A DNA stretch of 64,000 bases from Duncaniella muris (GCF_003024805.1 NZ_PUEC01000016.1:1-64000), one strand, 5' to 3'; shown: positions 51,405-60,139, counted from the stretch's first letter. Made by a program: numbers and translations. The notes: generated by a model not told the origin, from the sequence alone.

Positions 51405-54400
51405 ATGAACAGACGAAACCTCCTCGCCACTCTTCTTGCCGGCGCGGCACTTGGTGCCGGAGCCGTCACCCCGATGTGGCTCCGAGATGTACGCATCTCG
51501 CCTGACGGATCGAAAATCGCCTTCACCTACAAAGGTGACATCTTCACAGTCCCTGCCAAGGGCGGAGAAGCCACGCGCCTCACCGCCAATGAAGCCTACG
51601 AGGCCATGCCCGTATGGTCGCCCGACGGATCGAAGATCGCCTTCACCAGCGACCGCGAAGGAAATGCCGACATCTACATCATGGACTCCAGAGGCGGCGA
51701 AGCCACACGCCTGACTTTCAACTCTGTGGCTGAAACTCCCTGGGCCTTCACCCCCGACGGCTCAGCCGTGGTCTACTCGGCTTCAATCCAGGACGCTCCC
51801 GGATCGCTCCTCTTCCCCTCCTCATGGCAGACCGAGCTCTACAGTGTGCCCGTCAGCGGCGGACGCCCCATGCAGATCCTCTCAACTCCCGCCGAGGCCG
51901 TCAGCTATCTCCCTGACGGAAAATCATTCCTCTACATGGACCGCAAGGGACTTGAAGACGAATGGCGCAAGCACCACACCTCGTCAGTCACCCGCGATCT
52001 CTGGAAATACGATGCCGCAAGCGGACGCCACACCAACCTCACCGACCGTGCCGGTGAAGACCGCAACCCCGTGGTCAGCCCCGACGGCAAGACCGTATGG
52101 TTCCTCAGCGAGCGTGACGGAGGCAGCTTCAACGTCTACTCAGCACCCGTCGACGACCTCTCAAAGGCAAGCCGCCTGACAAACTTCACCACCCATCCCG
52201 TCCGCTTCCTCTCGCGCGGAGCCGACGGCACTCTGGCTTTCACCTATGACGGCGAGATCTACACCATGACCCCCGGAGCCAAACCCTCCAAGGTCAGGAT
52301 CGACATCACGGCCGACCAGTCGGAGCCCCTCCGCATCCGCAACTTCAGCAGCGGTGCATCAGGTGCCGTTCCCTCGCCCGACGGCAAACAGGTGGCCTTC
52401 TCTAATCGCGGCGACATCTTCGTGACCTCCGTTGACTATCCCACAACACGCCAGATCACATCAACCCCCGCCGCTGAAAACTTCATCTCCTGGGGCAGTG
52501 ACAACCGCACTCTCTACTACACCTCCGACCGCGACGGCCACCTTAATATATATAGCGCCAAGATAGGCCGCGACGAGGACCCCAACTTCCCCAACGCAAC
52601 CCTCGTTGAAGAGACTGCAATCTTCCCCGCCGGCGACCGCACCGACCGTGCCAACCCCGTGATCTCGCCTGACGGCAAGCAGATGGCCTTCACCATCGAC
52701 CGCCGCGACATCGCAGTGATGGACCTCGCCTCAAAGAAAGTGCGCAGACTCACCAAGGGCAACATCTGCAACGACCGTGACGGTATGCTCGACTACTCAT
52801 GGTCGCCCGACGGAAAATGGCTCGTGGCCGTGGTCGACATGCACCGCCGCTCACCCTATTTCGACATCGCCATCATCAATGCCGCTGACGGCACAATCAC
52901 CAACATCACCAACTCGGCCTACATGAACCAGTCGCCCCGCTGGGTGATGGGAGGCGATGCAATCCTCTTCCTCAGCGACCGCTACGGTATGCGCAGCCAC
53001 GCTTCATGGGGATCGCAGTATGACGTGCTTCTGGCCTTCACAAACCAGGCCGCCTATGACCGCTTCCGCCTCTCGCCCGAAGACTTCCAGCTTCAGAAAG
53101 AGCTGAAAGCCTCGCGCGCCAAAGCCGCTGCCAAGCCCGCCGCCAAAGCCGACGGCAAGAAGAAAGCCGACTCAAAGGCCGACAAGGATAAAGCCGCCAA
53201 ATCAGACAAAGACAAGGATTCAAAGACCATCAACGTCGAGCTCGACGGCATCACAGACCGCATAGTGCGCCTGACCCCATTCTCGGCATCCATGTCTGAC
53301 GCCTATATCGACGACCAGGGCGAAACCCTCTGGTTCCTCGCCCAGGTTGACAACGGCTACGACCTCTGGAAGAAAGACCTCCGCAAAGGCACCGTGAGCC
53401 TCGCCTCCAAGCTCGGCGCACGCCCCACCGGCATGCAGCCCGCAGCCGCAGGCAAGACCCTCTTCCTCACCGGCGGCGGAGCCATCCGCAAGATGAGCCT
53501 CCCCGGCGGAAAGATTGACGGCGTAAGCTTCTCGGCCACTCAGAAATTCGATGCCGCGGCCGAACGCGAATACATGTATGACTACATGCTCACCGAAGCC
53601 GAAAAACGCTTCTTCGGCACCGACATGAACGGCACCGACTGGAAAGCTATGGGCAAGGCCTACCGCAAGTTCCTCCCCCACATCAGCCACAACGCCGACT
53701 TTGCCGAACTCACAAGCGAGATCCTCGGCGAGATCAACGTCTCCCACTCCGGAGGCCGCTACTATCCGCAGGGCGCCCGCGAAGCCACTGCCTCGCTCGG
53801 CCTGCTCTATGACATGACCTATCCCGGACCCGGCCTCAAGGTGGGCGAAGTGCTCGCAGGCGGCCCATTCGGCCACGCCGACTCCTCGATGAAGCCCGGA
53901 GCCGTCATCACCGCCATCAACGGCACCGAGATCGGCTCGAAGACAGACCCCACCGTGATGCTCAACTCTCTGGCAGGCCGCAAGACCCTCGTGGCCTTCA
54001 CCCTCCCTTCAGGTGAAAAGGCCGAGGAAGTGGTGCTCCCGGTCAGAGCCTCGGTGATCAACGGCCTGCTCTATGACCGCTGGGTCAAACGCAACGCCCA
54101 CCTGGTCGACTCTCTCTCAAACGGCCGTCTCGGCTACGTCCACATCAAGTCAATGAACGATGAAAGCTACCGCACCATCTATGCCGACATCCTCGGCAAA
54201 TACAATGAGTGTGACGGCATAGTCATCGACACCCGCAACAACGGCGGCGGCCGTCTCCACGAAGACATCGAAGTGCTCTTCAGCGGCAAGAAATACCTCA
54301 CTCAGGAAATCAAAGGCCAGCCAGTAGGCGAAATGCCCTCGCGCCGCTGGAACAAGCCTTCGATCATGCTCACCTGCGAGGCCAACTACTCCAACGCCCA

Positions 54401-54677
54401 CGGCACCCCCTGGGTCTACCGCCACATGAAACTCGGAAAGGTGGTCGGTATGCCCGTCCCCGGCACCATGAGCTCGGTCAACTGGATCGACATGCAGGAC
54501 CCCTCGCTCGTGTTCGGCATTCCCGTGATCGGTTTCCGCACCGCCGAAGGCAACTATCTTGAAAACACCCAGCTTGAGCCTGACGTGAAGGTGGCCAACG
54601 ACCCCGCCCGCATAGTCCTCGGTATCGACGACCAGCTCAAAACCGCCGTTGAGACCCTCCTCAAAGACCTCCGCTGA
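51405..54677 (+). CDS. Tricorn-type serine protease homologue, secreted
   Basis: A protein of about 1090 residues. The signal peptide begins MNRRNLLATLLAGAALGAGA; I choose this ATG at 51405 over 51366, which adds 13 polar residues. Two beta-propeller regions (about 30-330 and 340-560) show repeated 'SPDGSKIAFT', 'SPDGKTVWFLSE' and 'SPDGKQMAFTIDR' blades. A Lys/Ala-rich linker lies at about 564-610, a PDZ domain at about 810-880 (GPGLKVGEVLAGGPFGHADS), and an S41-type core at the end with nucleophile Ser996 in EANYSNAHGTP and IDTRNNGGG before it. Role: degradation of peptides in the periplasm; related to archaeal tricorn. Confidence 0.9.
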   Translation: MNRRNLLATLLAGAALGAGAVTPMWLRDVRISPDGSKIAFTYKGDIFTVPAKGGEATRLTANEAYEAMPVWSPDGSKIAFTSDREGNADIYIMDSRGGEATRLTFNSVAETPWAFTPDGSAVVYSASIQDAPGSLLFPSSWQTELYSVPVSGGRPMQILSTPAEAVSYLPDGKSFLYMDRKGLEDEWRKHHTSSVTRDLWKYDAASGRHTNLTDRAGEDRNPVVSPDGKTVWFLSERDGGSFNVYSAPVDDLSKASRLTNFTTHPVRFLSRGADGTLAFTYDGEIYTMTPGAKPSKVRIDITADQSEPLRIRNFSSGASGAVPSPDGKQVAFSNRGDIFVTSVDYPTTRQITSTPAAENFISWGSDNRTLYYTSDRDGHLNIYSAKIGRDEDPNFPNATLVEETAIFPAGDRTDRANPVISPDGKQMAFTIDRRDIAVMDLASKKVRRLTKGNICNDRDGMLDYSWSPDGKWLVAVVDMHRRSPYFDIAIINAADGTITNITNSAYMNQSPRWVMGGDAILFLSDRYGMRSHASWGSQYDVLLAFTNQAAYDRFRLSPEDFQLQKELKASRAKAAAKPAAKADGKKKADSKADKDKAAKSDKDKDSKTINVELDGITDRIVRLTPFSASMSDAYIDDQGETLWFLAQVDNGYDLWKKDLRKGTVSLASKLGARPTGMQPAAAGKTLFLTGGGAIRKMSLPGGKIDGVSFSATQKFDAAAEREYMYDYMLTEAEKRFFGTDMNGTDWKAMGKAYRKFLPHISHNADFAELTSEILGEINVSHSGGRYYPQGAREATASLGLLYDMTYPGPGLKVGEVLAGGPFGHADSSMKPGAVITAINGTEIGSKTDPTVMLNSLAGRKTLVAFTLPSGEKAEEVVLPVRASVINGLLYDRWVKRNAHLVDSLSNGRLGYVHIKSMNDESYRTIYADILGKYNECDGIVIDTRNNGGGRLHEDIEVLFSGKKYLTQEIKGQPVGEMPSRRWNKPSIMLTCEANYSNAHGTPWVYRHMKLGKVVGMPVPGTMSSVNWIDMQDPSLVFGIPVIGFRTAEGNYLENTQLEPDVKVANDPARIVLGIDDQLKTAVETLLKDLR

Positions 54678-54715
54678 ACCTGAGGCAAAACCTCACAAGG
54701 CTCTAATAAATCCAG

Positions 54716-54764
54716 TTAGTCCGATTAGTCCGATTAGCCAGATCGGACTAATCGGATTAATTTT
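54716..54764 (+). terminator. Terminator of the tricorn-type gene
   Basis: TTAGTCCGATTAGTCCGAT pairs with ATCGGACTAATCGGATTAA (19 bp, one mismatch), followed by TTTT. Each arm is itself a direct repeat of TTAGTCCGA. Confidence 0.8.
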
Positions 54765-54799
54765 CGTTTCAAAGCACTCCAATAAAAAGACCCTCGGCT

Positions 54800-54829
54800 T
54801 TTGAATTTATGCGAATTTCATTATATTTG
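54800..54829 (+). promoter_or_regulatory. Promoter upstream of repeat copy 3 and the DUF3791/DUF3990 operon
   Basis: TTTG (54800-54803), 18 nt, TATATTTG (54822-54829). Transcription from here would pass through repeat element copy 3 as its leader. Confidence 0.6.
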
Positions 54830-54848
54830 CGTAATAAAACTACTCGGC

Positions 54849-54918
54849 TAAGTAACTCTGAAAAAGATCATCCATCGGAGCTGCTTATGCACATCTGTTA
54901 ATTTTGAAGAGTTACTTA
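54849..54918 (+). repeat. Inverted-repeat element copy 3, ending at a start codon
   Basis: A 70-bp element from TAAGTAACTCT (54849-54859) to AGAGTTACTTA (54908-54918). The middle GATCATCCATCGGAGCTGCT and TATGCACATCTG match copies 1 and 2, with the ATATCG part deleted. A TAATTTTG box lies at 54899-54906. The ATG of the DUF3791 gene starts at 54919, the next base. The internal ATG frame is only four codons long (MHIC). Confidence 0.75.
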
Positions 54919-55134
54919 ATGACATTTGATCAACTGGACTTCACCACATATTGTATAGGCGCACTCTCGGAGAGACTCAAACTCTCACAGCCAACAGTAT
55001 TCCGAATGCTGAAAGACTCGGATATTCTTGGCAGCTATATTGTGCCCGGCTACGAAGTGCTTCATACATACAGTCCCGAATACATTGCCGACGACCTTGT
55101 CAGTCTCATGAAAGAAAGAGGGGTAATACAATGA
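54919..55134 (+). CDS. DUF3791-like small protein, first of toxin-type module
   Basis: A 71-residue protein: MTFDQLDFTTYCIGALSERL, KLSQPTVFRMLKDSDILGSY, then IVPGYEVLHTYSPEYIADDL. The 'F..YCI..LSE.L..S...V..ML...G.L..YI...YEVLHT.....I.DD' pattern matches DUF3791, a short family found beside DUF3990 proteins in gut bacteria. The middle resembles a helix-turn-helix, so DNA binding or antitoxin activity is possible (inference). It begins directly at the end of repeat copy 3 and overlaps the DUF3990 gene by four bases. Confidence 0.72.
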   Translation: MTFDQLDFTTYCIGALSERLKLSQPTVFRMLKDSDILGSYIVPGYEVLHTYSPEYIADDLVSLMKERGVIQ

Positions 55135-55601
55135 AAGTCTACCACACATCAACCATTGAAATAATCAATCCTGACATCATTCATTCCCGCGAAGGTCTTG
55201 ATTTCGGCAAAGGATTCTACTGCACAGTGCTTCGGGAACAGGCCGAAGCCTATGGATTGCGATTCTCGCTCAGGGGAATTCCAGCAATACTCAACGAATA
55301 CGTCCTCGACTCGGCCTATCTCGAAGCCAACATCAGGCAGTTTGTGTCATATGATGAAGAATGGCTTGACTTCATCATGGCAAACCGGCAGAATCAGCCG
55401 GTGACAGACTATGAAATCATTGAGGGAGGAGTAGCCGACGACAAGATATTCCGGACAATAGACCTGTATCTTTCAGGCGACATCACCAAAACCGACGCGC
55501 TCAACAGACTTAAATACGAAAAACCAAATCACCAGATTTGTTTCAGATCACAGAGCGTTATAGACCGATATCTGAAATTTGTTTCATCTACAGAATTGTA
55601 A
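55131..55601 (+). CDS. DUF3990 protein, putative ADP-ribosyltransferase-fold toxin
   Basis: A 156-residue protein. MKVYHTSTIEIINPDI and LDFGKGFYCTVLREQAEAYG give a 'YH.S' and a 'GFY.T' block spaced like the His and Tyr blocks of H-Y-E-type ADP-ribosyltransferases (His5, Tyr30 here); Glu76 or Glu77 in SYDEEWLDFI could be the third residue. The DUF3990-typical YEIIEGGVADDKIF and NHQICFRSQSVIDRYLKF follow. NAD-dependent modification of a cellular target is an inference; the family has no assigned function that I can cite. ATGA overlap with the upstream DUF3791 gene, and four bases before the next, indicate tight coupling. Confidence 0.72.
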   Translation: MKVYHTSTIEIINPDIIHSREGLDFGKGFYCTVLREQAEAYGLRFSLRGIPAILNEYVLDSAYLEANIRQFVSYDEEWLDFIMANRQNQPVTDYEIIEGGVADDKIFRTIDLYLSGDITKTDALNRLKYEKPNHQICFRSQSVIDRYLKFVSSTEL

Positions 55602-55605
55602 ACCG

Positions 55606-55839
55606 ATGGATGGACGAAGAATTGTATTGCAAATGAAGTATGCCCGCATAATCAGCGGGCTTGCCGCCCGACTGGGGCTGTCGATCGAAAAAGCTATGGA
55701 GATATTCTATGGCTCAGCCACATTTCAGCTGATAGAAAAAGGCATTGCCGATCTTCACGCCCGATCGGAAATTTACCTTGTCGATGAGCTCATCCTCGAA
55801 CTCTCGGCCGCAAAAAATCAGTCAAACGCTTGCAGGTAA
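55606..55839 (+). CDS. DUF3791-like protein, third gene of the module
   Basis: A 77-residue protein: MDGRRIVLQMKYARIISGLA, ARLGLSIEKAMEIFYGSATF, then QLIEKGIADLHARSEIYLVD and ELILEL. The 'K....I..LA..LG.S...A...FY.S....LI..GI.DLH..S..YL.DE.' pattern is the DUF3791 family, and it also resembles the first gene. An internal ATG at 55633 (MKYARII) could be the true start. It may be the antitoxin or a second partner of the DUF3990 protein. A candidate rplS promoter begins inside its 3' end. Confidence 0.72.
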   Translation: MDGRRIVLQMKYARIISGLAARLGLSIEKAMEIFYGSATFQLIEKGIADLHARSEIYLVDELILELSAAKNQSNACR

Positions 55840-55860
55840 ACAGATTTTCCACTACCTTTG
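55830..55860 (+). promoter_or_regulatory. Promoter of rplS
   Basis: TTG (55830-55832), 20 nt, TACCTTTG (55853-55860), 86 bases before the ATG. Confidence 0.7.
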
Positions 55861-55945
55861 CACCCGAATTCGCAATCTCTGGCAAGGACAAGCAGCCTGC
55901 GTATATTGCGAGCAGTGTTAACATTTTTAATATACGTATAGAAAA

Positions 55946-56305
55946 ATGGACTTAATTAAAGTTGCTGAAGAAGCTTTCGCCACAGGCAAGCAGCACCCTG
56001 ACTTCCAGCCCGGCGACACCATCACCGTCGCTTATCGAATCAAGGAAGGTAACAAGGAACGTATCCAGCAGTATCGCGGTGTCGTTATCCGCATTTCCGG
56101 TGACGGCAACAAGCGCCGCTTCACCGTACGCAAAATCTCCGACAACATCGGCGTTGAGCGTATCTTCCCCATCGAATCACCGTTTATCGACTCAATTACC
56201 ATCAACAAATATGGTAAAGTGCGTCGCGCTAAACTCTACTACCTCCGCTCACTCACCGGCAAAAAGGCCCGTATCAAAGAGCGCCGCGTAGTCAAGAAAG
56301 CTTAA
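55946..56305 (+). CDS. rplS: 50S ribosomal protein L19
   Basis: A 119-residue bL19. The family sequence is clear: [60 protein letters not shown] and [20 protein letters not shown]. It lies at the 30S-50S interface. Transcribed from its own promoter, and ended by the hairpin at 56361-56412. Confidence 0.97.
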   Translation: MDLIKVAEEAFATGKQHPDFQPGDTITVAYRIKEGNKERIQQYRGVVIRISGDGNKRRFTVRKISDNIGVERIFPIESPFIDSITINKYGKVRRAKLYYLRSLTGKKARIKERRVVKKA

Positions 56306-56360
56306 AAAAAGTAATACCCGCCCGTCCGGGCGTCCCCCAACTCCATCGCCCGGACACTTC

Positions 56361-56412
56361 AAAGAACCGCAAGTCGTATCACCGTGAGGCGAGAAAACTT
56401 CTGCGGTTCTTT
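56361..56412 (+). terminator. Terminator of rplS
   Basis: AAAGAACCGCA (56361-56371) pairs perfectly with TGCGGTTCTTT (56402-56412), followed by ATCTTTTT. Confidence 0.75.
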
Positions 56413-56423
56413 ATCTTTTTCCG

Positions 56424-56570
56424 TCAGAGTGCAGGCATCACAGCCGCAGCCACATCTGTATCACCGAAAATGTCAGCGATAGTCAGCCACAGAAAAAGCA
56501 GTATGATCAGAACTACCACTCCGATCACAAGCCACACAGCAGTCCCTGATTTTGATTTTTTCTCACTCAT
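56424..56570 (-). CDS. 48-residue single-span membrane peptide
   Basis: On the minus strand an ATG at 56570 opens 48 codons: MSEKKSKSGTAVWLVIGVVV, then LIILLFLWLTIADIFGDTDV and AAAVMPAL. A Lys-rich N-terminus and one strong membrane helix (residues 12-31) predict an N-in inner-membrane miniprotein. The coding frame reads cleanly to a TGA at 56426-56424. It lies between the rplS terminator and a secreted protein gene on the other strand. It resembles the many unstudied small membrane proteins; function unknown. Confidence 0.6.
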   Translation of the reverse strand: MSEKKSKSGTAVWLVIGVVVLIILLFLWLTIADIFGDTDVAAAVMPAL

Positions 56571-56744
56571 AATATAAATTAGTTAAAACAGAGGTTAGCA
56601 AATCTTTCAACCTTTACAACACACGCCCGCCCCCAAAAGTTGCCCCTACGGCAAAAATCGCCAAAAACTCCGAAAGATTGCCCTAAATCAACCCGCTCAC
56701 CAAATTTTAACATAATTGTTATATTATATTAAGCGCAGATGCAC

Positions 56745-56752
56745 TAACTTTG
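56745..56752 (+). promoter_or_regulatory. -7 box of the secreted protein gene
   Basis: TAACTTTG, 81 bases before the ATG at 56833. The nearest upstream TTG is 26 bases away, longer than usual. Confidence 0.4.
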
Positions 56753-56832
56753 CATTATATATCTGCTTAGACTCTCCACCGGAACACGAAATAACATCCC
56801 TCTTAGCTTAATTAATTATAAATCAATCGCTT

Positions 56833-58293
56833 ATGAAAAAAACTTTACTCTCACTCGCAATTTTGCTCCTCGGCCTCGGCGCAAATGCCCAAGAAGTCCT
56901 TTCATCCATCGAGTTCAAACAAAACAGTACAGACTATGAAAAAATAGGTAATTATACTGATACCTGGAAATCAACAGATGAAAAATGGGTATTCAAGGGC
57001 TTTAATAACAACAAAAACGGCTGGGATTTCATTGCAGGCGGCCGAAAAAATAATGCTTCAGAGCCTTATTTCTACACCGGAGTTTATGCAGCCCCCGTAT
57101 CGAAGATTGTTATAGGTATAGCAGCCCGTTATACAGCAAGCGCTATCACTTCAGCAACCTTATATGTTGCAGATACTAACACTTTTGAGAATGCGGTTAA
57201 AACTTCGCTCACTCTGCCTACCGGTGCAAATTCAGATTGGACAATCACAATTCCCAATCCGGCAGAAAACAAATATTACAAAGTTGGCCTTGTAATTCCA
57301 TCTCAAAAATCTAACGGTCAGGCGATATCAATTAATAAGATTACCGTATATGGTAAATCTGATAAGGCTGATGCAGAGTATGCTTTTTCAAAGGCTTCTG
57401 TTTGTGCCCCATTAGGATCTTCAATTGATGCACCTGATTTTACTTGTGCAGAAGGTGCTCCTGCCCCTGAATATGTGTCATCGAATACTGACGTGGCAAC
57501 TGTAAACTCAGCTACCGGTGCCGTGACAATTGTTGGTGTGGGAACCGCTGAAATTTCTGCAAAATCAGAATCAAATGATAAATTCCTTGCAGGATCGGCT
57601 TCGTATAAAGTTTATGTAGGACAGCCTGTAAACTCGATTGCTGAAACAATGGCGATCACTGATAAAGCAACACTGCTCTATATCAACTATCCCCTGACTG
57701 TTGCTTTCAAGAACTTCAATAACACTTTCGCTTGCAACGGCAATGATTTTATCCAGGTCTATGGTACTCAGCCTGCCTACACCGTCGGCGATGTGATCCC
57801 CGCAGGTTGGATCGGCTGCTATGACTTGTTTAACAAAACTACCCCTGAGATCATTAATCCTATCGACATGCCTGAGGCCACTGAAAACAACGGCTTCACT
57901 CCTGCAAAAGTTTCAGAAATCACAACTGCTGATGTAAACAAGGTTGTGACAATTGAAAACGTTGTGTTTGCGGAAGCTACCCCCTCTACAAAAGACAACT
58001 TTACCGGAACAGTTAATGGCTCGGAAGTTGCGATGCGCAACAACTACACTATCAAAGGTGTCGAAGCCGGAACCTACAATGTGACCGGTGTGGTGGCTAT
58101 CTATAGCGGAAAAGCTCAGTTCAACGTAACCGGCTATGAAAAGGTTGTAGATACCGGCATCGCCGACATCGTAGCTGACGAAAACGCCCCCGTGGAATAC
58201 TTCAACCTCCAGGGCATCCGCGTTGAAAACCCCGAAAACGGTCTTTATATCCGTCGTCAGGGCAACAAAGTCACCAAGGTGATTGTTAAGTAA
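56833..58293 (+). CDS. Secreted protein with Ig-like domain and C-terminal sorting-like tail
   Basis: A 486-residue protein with a signal peptide (MKKTLLSLAILLLGLGANAQ). Residues about 22-185 form a beta-rich domain, about 190-270 a BIG2-type bacterial Ig-like domain (APEYVSSNTDVATVNSATGA and VTIVGVGTAEISAKS), and about 275-440 an OB-like or lipocalin-like beta region. The end, PVEYFNLQGIRVENPENGLY followed by IRRQGNKVTKVIVK, matches the C-terminal domain that Bacteroidota use for type IX secretion or surface attachment. The N-terminal third is more AT-rich than its neighbours. Likely a cell-surface adhesin or binding protein; ligand unknown. Confidence 0.75.
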   Translation: MKKTLLSLAILLLGLGANAQEVLSSIEFKQNSTDYEKIGNYTDTWKSTDEKWVFKGFNNNKNGWDFIAGGRKNNASEPYFYTGVYAAPVSKIVIGIAARYTASAITSATLYVADTNTFENAVKTSLTLPTGANSDWTITIPNPAENKYYKVGLVIPSQKSNGQAISINKITVYGKSDKADAEYAFSKASVCAPLGSSIDAPDFTCAEGAPAPEYVSSNTDVATVNSATGAVTIVGVGTAEISAKSESNDKFLAGSASYKVYVGQPVNSIAETMAITDKATLLYINYPLTVAFKNFNNTFACNGNDFIQVYGTQPAYTVGDVIPAGWIGCYDLFNKTTPEIINPIDMPEATENNGFTPAKVSEITTADVNKVVTIENVVFAEATPSTKDNFTGTVNGSEVAMRNNYTIKGVEAGTYNVTGVVAIYSGKAQFNVTGYEKVVDTGIADIVADENAPVEYFNLQGIRVENPENGLYIRRQGNKVTKVIVK

Positions 58294-58325
58294 ACAGACT
58301 ACAAACCGAATCTATAATATCGGAC

Positions 58326-58368
58326 AGCATCCGTCCCTCCGTGGAGAGGGCGGATGCTTTTTTATTCC
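58326..58368 (+). terminator. Terminator of the secreted protein gene
   Basis: GCATCCG and CGGATGC form the outer stem with CCCTCC/GGAGAGGG inside, followed by TTTTTTATT. It lies 35-70 bases after the stop. Confidence 0.75.
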
Positions 58369-58581
58369 CCCCGATAATTGCGGCGGGGATTGGAATAGCG
58401 GATGTCCGCCAACGGCACACCGGAGGGGTACGGGACGGCGGGGCGTGCGGAATCTGAATGGGTACGGGACAGCGGGGGAGTGATGGTAAATCGGTGTCCT
58501 CGGCCGGACACCAGCCGTTTGTGTAAATCATGTACCCGTGACACCGCAGCGCACAGCGCGCAGGTGTCACGGGCTACGAGT

Positions 58582-58743
58582 AAATCAGCGTCCTCTGGAC
58601 GCCATCAGCCGATGCGTAACGGCGAATGATCCGGAGGCCATTAGCCGAAGCGTAACGGCGAATGATCCGGAGGCCATTAGCCGAAGCGTGACAGCGTATG
58701 TCCCGGACGCCATTAGCCGAAGCGTGACAGCGTATGTCCCGCC
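58582..58743. repeat. 36-bp tandem repeat, about 4.5 units
   Basis: Units at 58582-58617 (diverged), 58618-58653, 58654-58689 (identical to the previous), 58690-58725 and a partial 58726-58743. Each contains a GCCATTAGCCGAAGCGT core. Units are contiguous with no spacers. Identical neighbours suggest recent duplication. Confidence 0.8.
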
Positions 58744-59049
58744 GATTTTATCCGGACGGGTATTGGACAGCGGGTGTCCGCAGGTAGTGTTTCCGGATGG
58801 GTATGGGACAGCGGGTGTCCGCCAGGACACCGATTTAATCGTAGCCCCCGACACCGCGCGCAGCACAAGGTGTCGGGGGAATAGATATTAACCAAAAATG
58901 AAGGTGTCCGGTCGAGGACACCGATTTACCATCACGAATTCGGCCCTATCCGGTATGTATGGATGACGGATTCCCGCCGACGGGATGTGAACCTATGCAG
59001 ATGATCGGCTGACGGGATGCAAACCCATGAGTTGTATGCCGGGGGATGG

Positions 59050-60111
59050 TCAGGCCTGGCGGATGTAGTCGGCTATCCATGCGCCGACGGCATCGGTGCC
59101 GTAGGTGGCGCCGCCTTCAACCTGGATTTCGGGGGTACGGACATTGGCGTCAAGCGATGCATTGACCGCCTTGCGGATCAGCGCTCCCTCTTCCATGAGG
59201 TTGAAATACTCGAAAAGCATGGCCACAGAGAGAATCTGGGCCAGAGGGTTGGCGATGTTCATGCCCTTGGCCTGCGGCCATGAGCCGTGGATGGGCTCGA
59301 AAACAGGAGTCTTCTCTCCGGTGGAAGCCGAGGGCAGAAGGCCCATCGAACCGGATATGACAGACCCTTCGTCGGTCAGAATGTCGCCGAAGGTGTTTTC
59401 GGTCACCATCACATCGAAGAAGCGGGGCTCCTGGATCATGCGCATGGCTGCGTTGTCGACATACATATAGTCAGTGTCTACGTCGGGATACTGCGGTGCG
59501 ATTTCCTGGGCCACCTTGCGCCAGAGACGCGAAGAGGCGAGCACGTTGGCTTTGTCGACCACGGTCAGATGGCGGCGGCGACGGCGCGCATAGCTGTAGG
59601 CCACGTGGAGAATGCGTTCGATCTCCGGGCGGGTGTAGGCATTGGTGTCATAGGCGCGGTCGTTGTCTTCGTATTTCTCGCCGAAATACATTCCGCCGGT
59701 GAGCTCGCGGATGCAGATGAAATCGGCACCCTCCACCAGCTCGGCGCGCAGCGGAGATTTGTGGATCAGACACCGGAAAGTCTCCACGGGCCGGATGTTG
59801 GCGAAAAGGCCGAGTTTTTTGCGCATGGCGAGCAGGCCCTGTTCGGGGCGCACTTTGGCGTTGGGGTCGTTGTCGAATTTAGGGTCGCCCACAGCCGAGA
59901 AGAGCACTGCATCGGCCCAGAGGCAGGTCTCGAATGTCTCTTCAGGGAAGGGATCGCCCACCTTGTCAATTGCGTCGGCTCCACAGATGGCGTAGCGGTA
60001 TTCAACCGCGTGGCCGAATTTTTCACACACAGCCGTCATGACGTCCACGCCCTGACGGGAGATTTCCGGGCCGATGCCATCGCCGGGAAGTACTGCTATT
60101 TTGAGGTTCAT
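59050..60111 (-). CDS. leuB: 3-isopropylmalate dehydrogenase
   Basis: A 353-residue isocitrate/isopropylmalate dehydrogenase-family enzyme. It starts [20 protein letters not shown] (ATG at 60111; the frame extends upstream but only inside the neighbouring gene). Substrate-binding Arg residues are in RPVETFRC and [11 protein letters not shown], the conserved Tyr in [10 protein letters not shown], the catalytic Lys in [14 protein letters not shown], and the NAD and metal motifs in [20 protein letters not shown] and FEPIHGS. Role: NAD-dependent oxidative decarboxylation in leucine synthesis. The last gene of the leu operon, 28 bases after the synthase-like gene. Confidence 0.96.
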   Translation of the reverse strand: MNLKIAVLPGDGIGPEISRQGVDVMTAVCEKFGHAVEYRYAICGADAIDKVGDPFPEETFETCLWADAVLFSAVGDPKFDNDPNAKVRPEQGLLAMRKKLGLFANIRPVETFRCLIHKSPLRAELVEGADFICIRELTGGMYFGEKYEDNDRAYDTNAYTRPEIERILHVAYSYARRRRRHLTVVDKANVLASSRLWRKVAQEIAPQYPDVDTDYMYVDNAAMRMIQEPRFFDVMVTENTFGDILTDEGSVISGSMGLLPSASTGEKTPVFEPIHGSWPQAKGMNIANPLAQILSVAMLFEYFNLMEEGALIRKAVNASLDANVRTPEIQVEGGATYGTDAVGAWIADYIRQA

Positions 60112-60139
60112 TGTCTGAAGAAGTTTCTGAATGATTTTT

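Larger units (their letters stand above)
58294..59049. repeat. Intergenic repeat region (palindromic GGTGTCC repeats and a tandem array)
   Basis: 756 bases without a supported gene. It contains a 20-base GGTGTCC...GGACACC palindrome (58493-58512), its inverted form (58903-58922), a CCCGTGACACC...GGTGTCACGGG hairpin (58534-58572), a CCCCCGACACC...GGTGTCGGGGG hairpin (58844-58879), several GGGTAyGGGACAGCGGG copies and the 36-bp tandem repeat. The same parts, partly inverted, are at 20.5-20.9 kb. A small hairpin at 58326-58360 (GCATCCGTCCCTCC/GGAGAGGGCGGATGC then TTTTTT) is the probable terminator of the secreted protein gene. Confidence 0.75.

Noticed and set aside
54849-54918. Classical invertible promoter (phase switch) as the firm call for the elements
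   Set aside because: All three copies are in the same orientation relative to the gene at their right end, and no recombinase gene is nearby; kept only as a possibility.
58582-58743. CRISPR array
   Set aside because: The 36-base units abut one another without unique spacers, and no cas gene is present.
58286-58895. Short ORFs across the 58 kb repeat region on both strands
   Set aside because: They are in-frame readings of the tandem and palindromic repeats.
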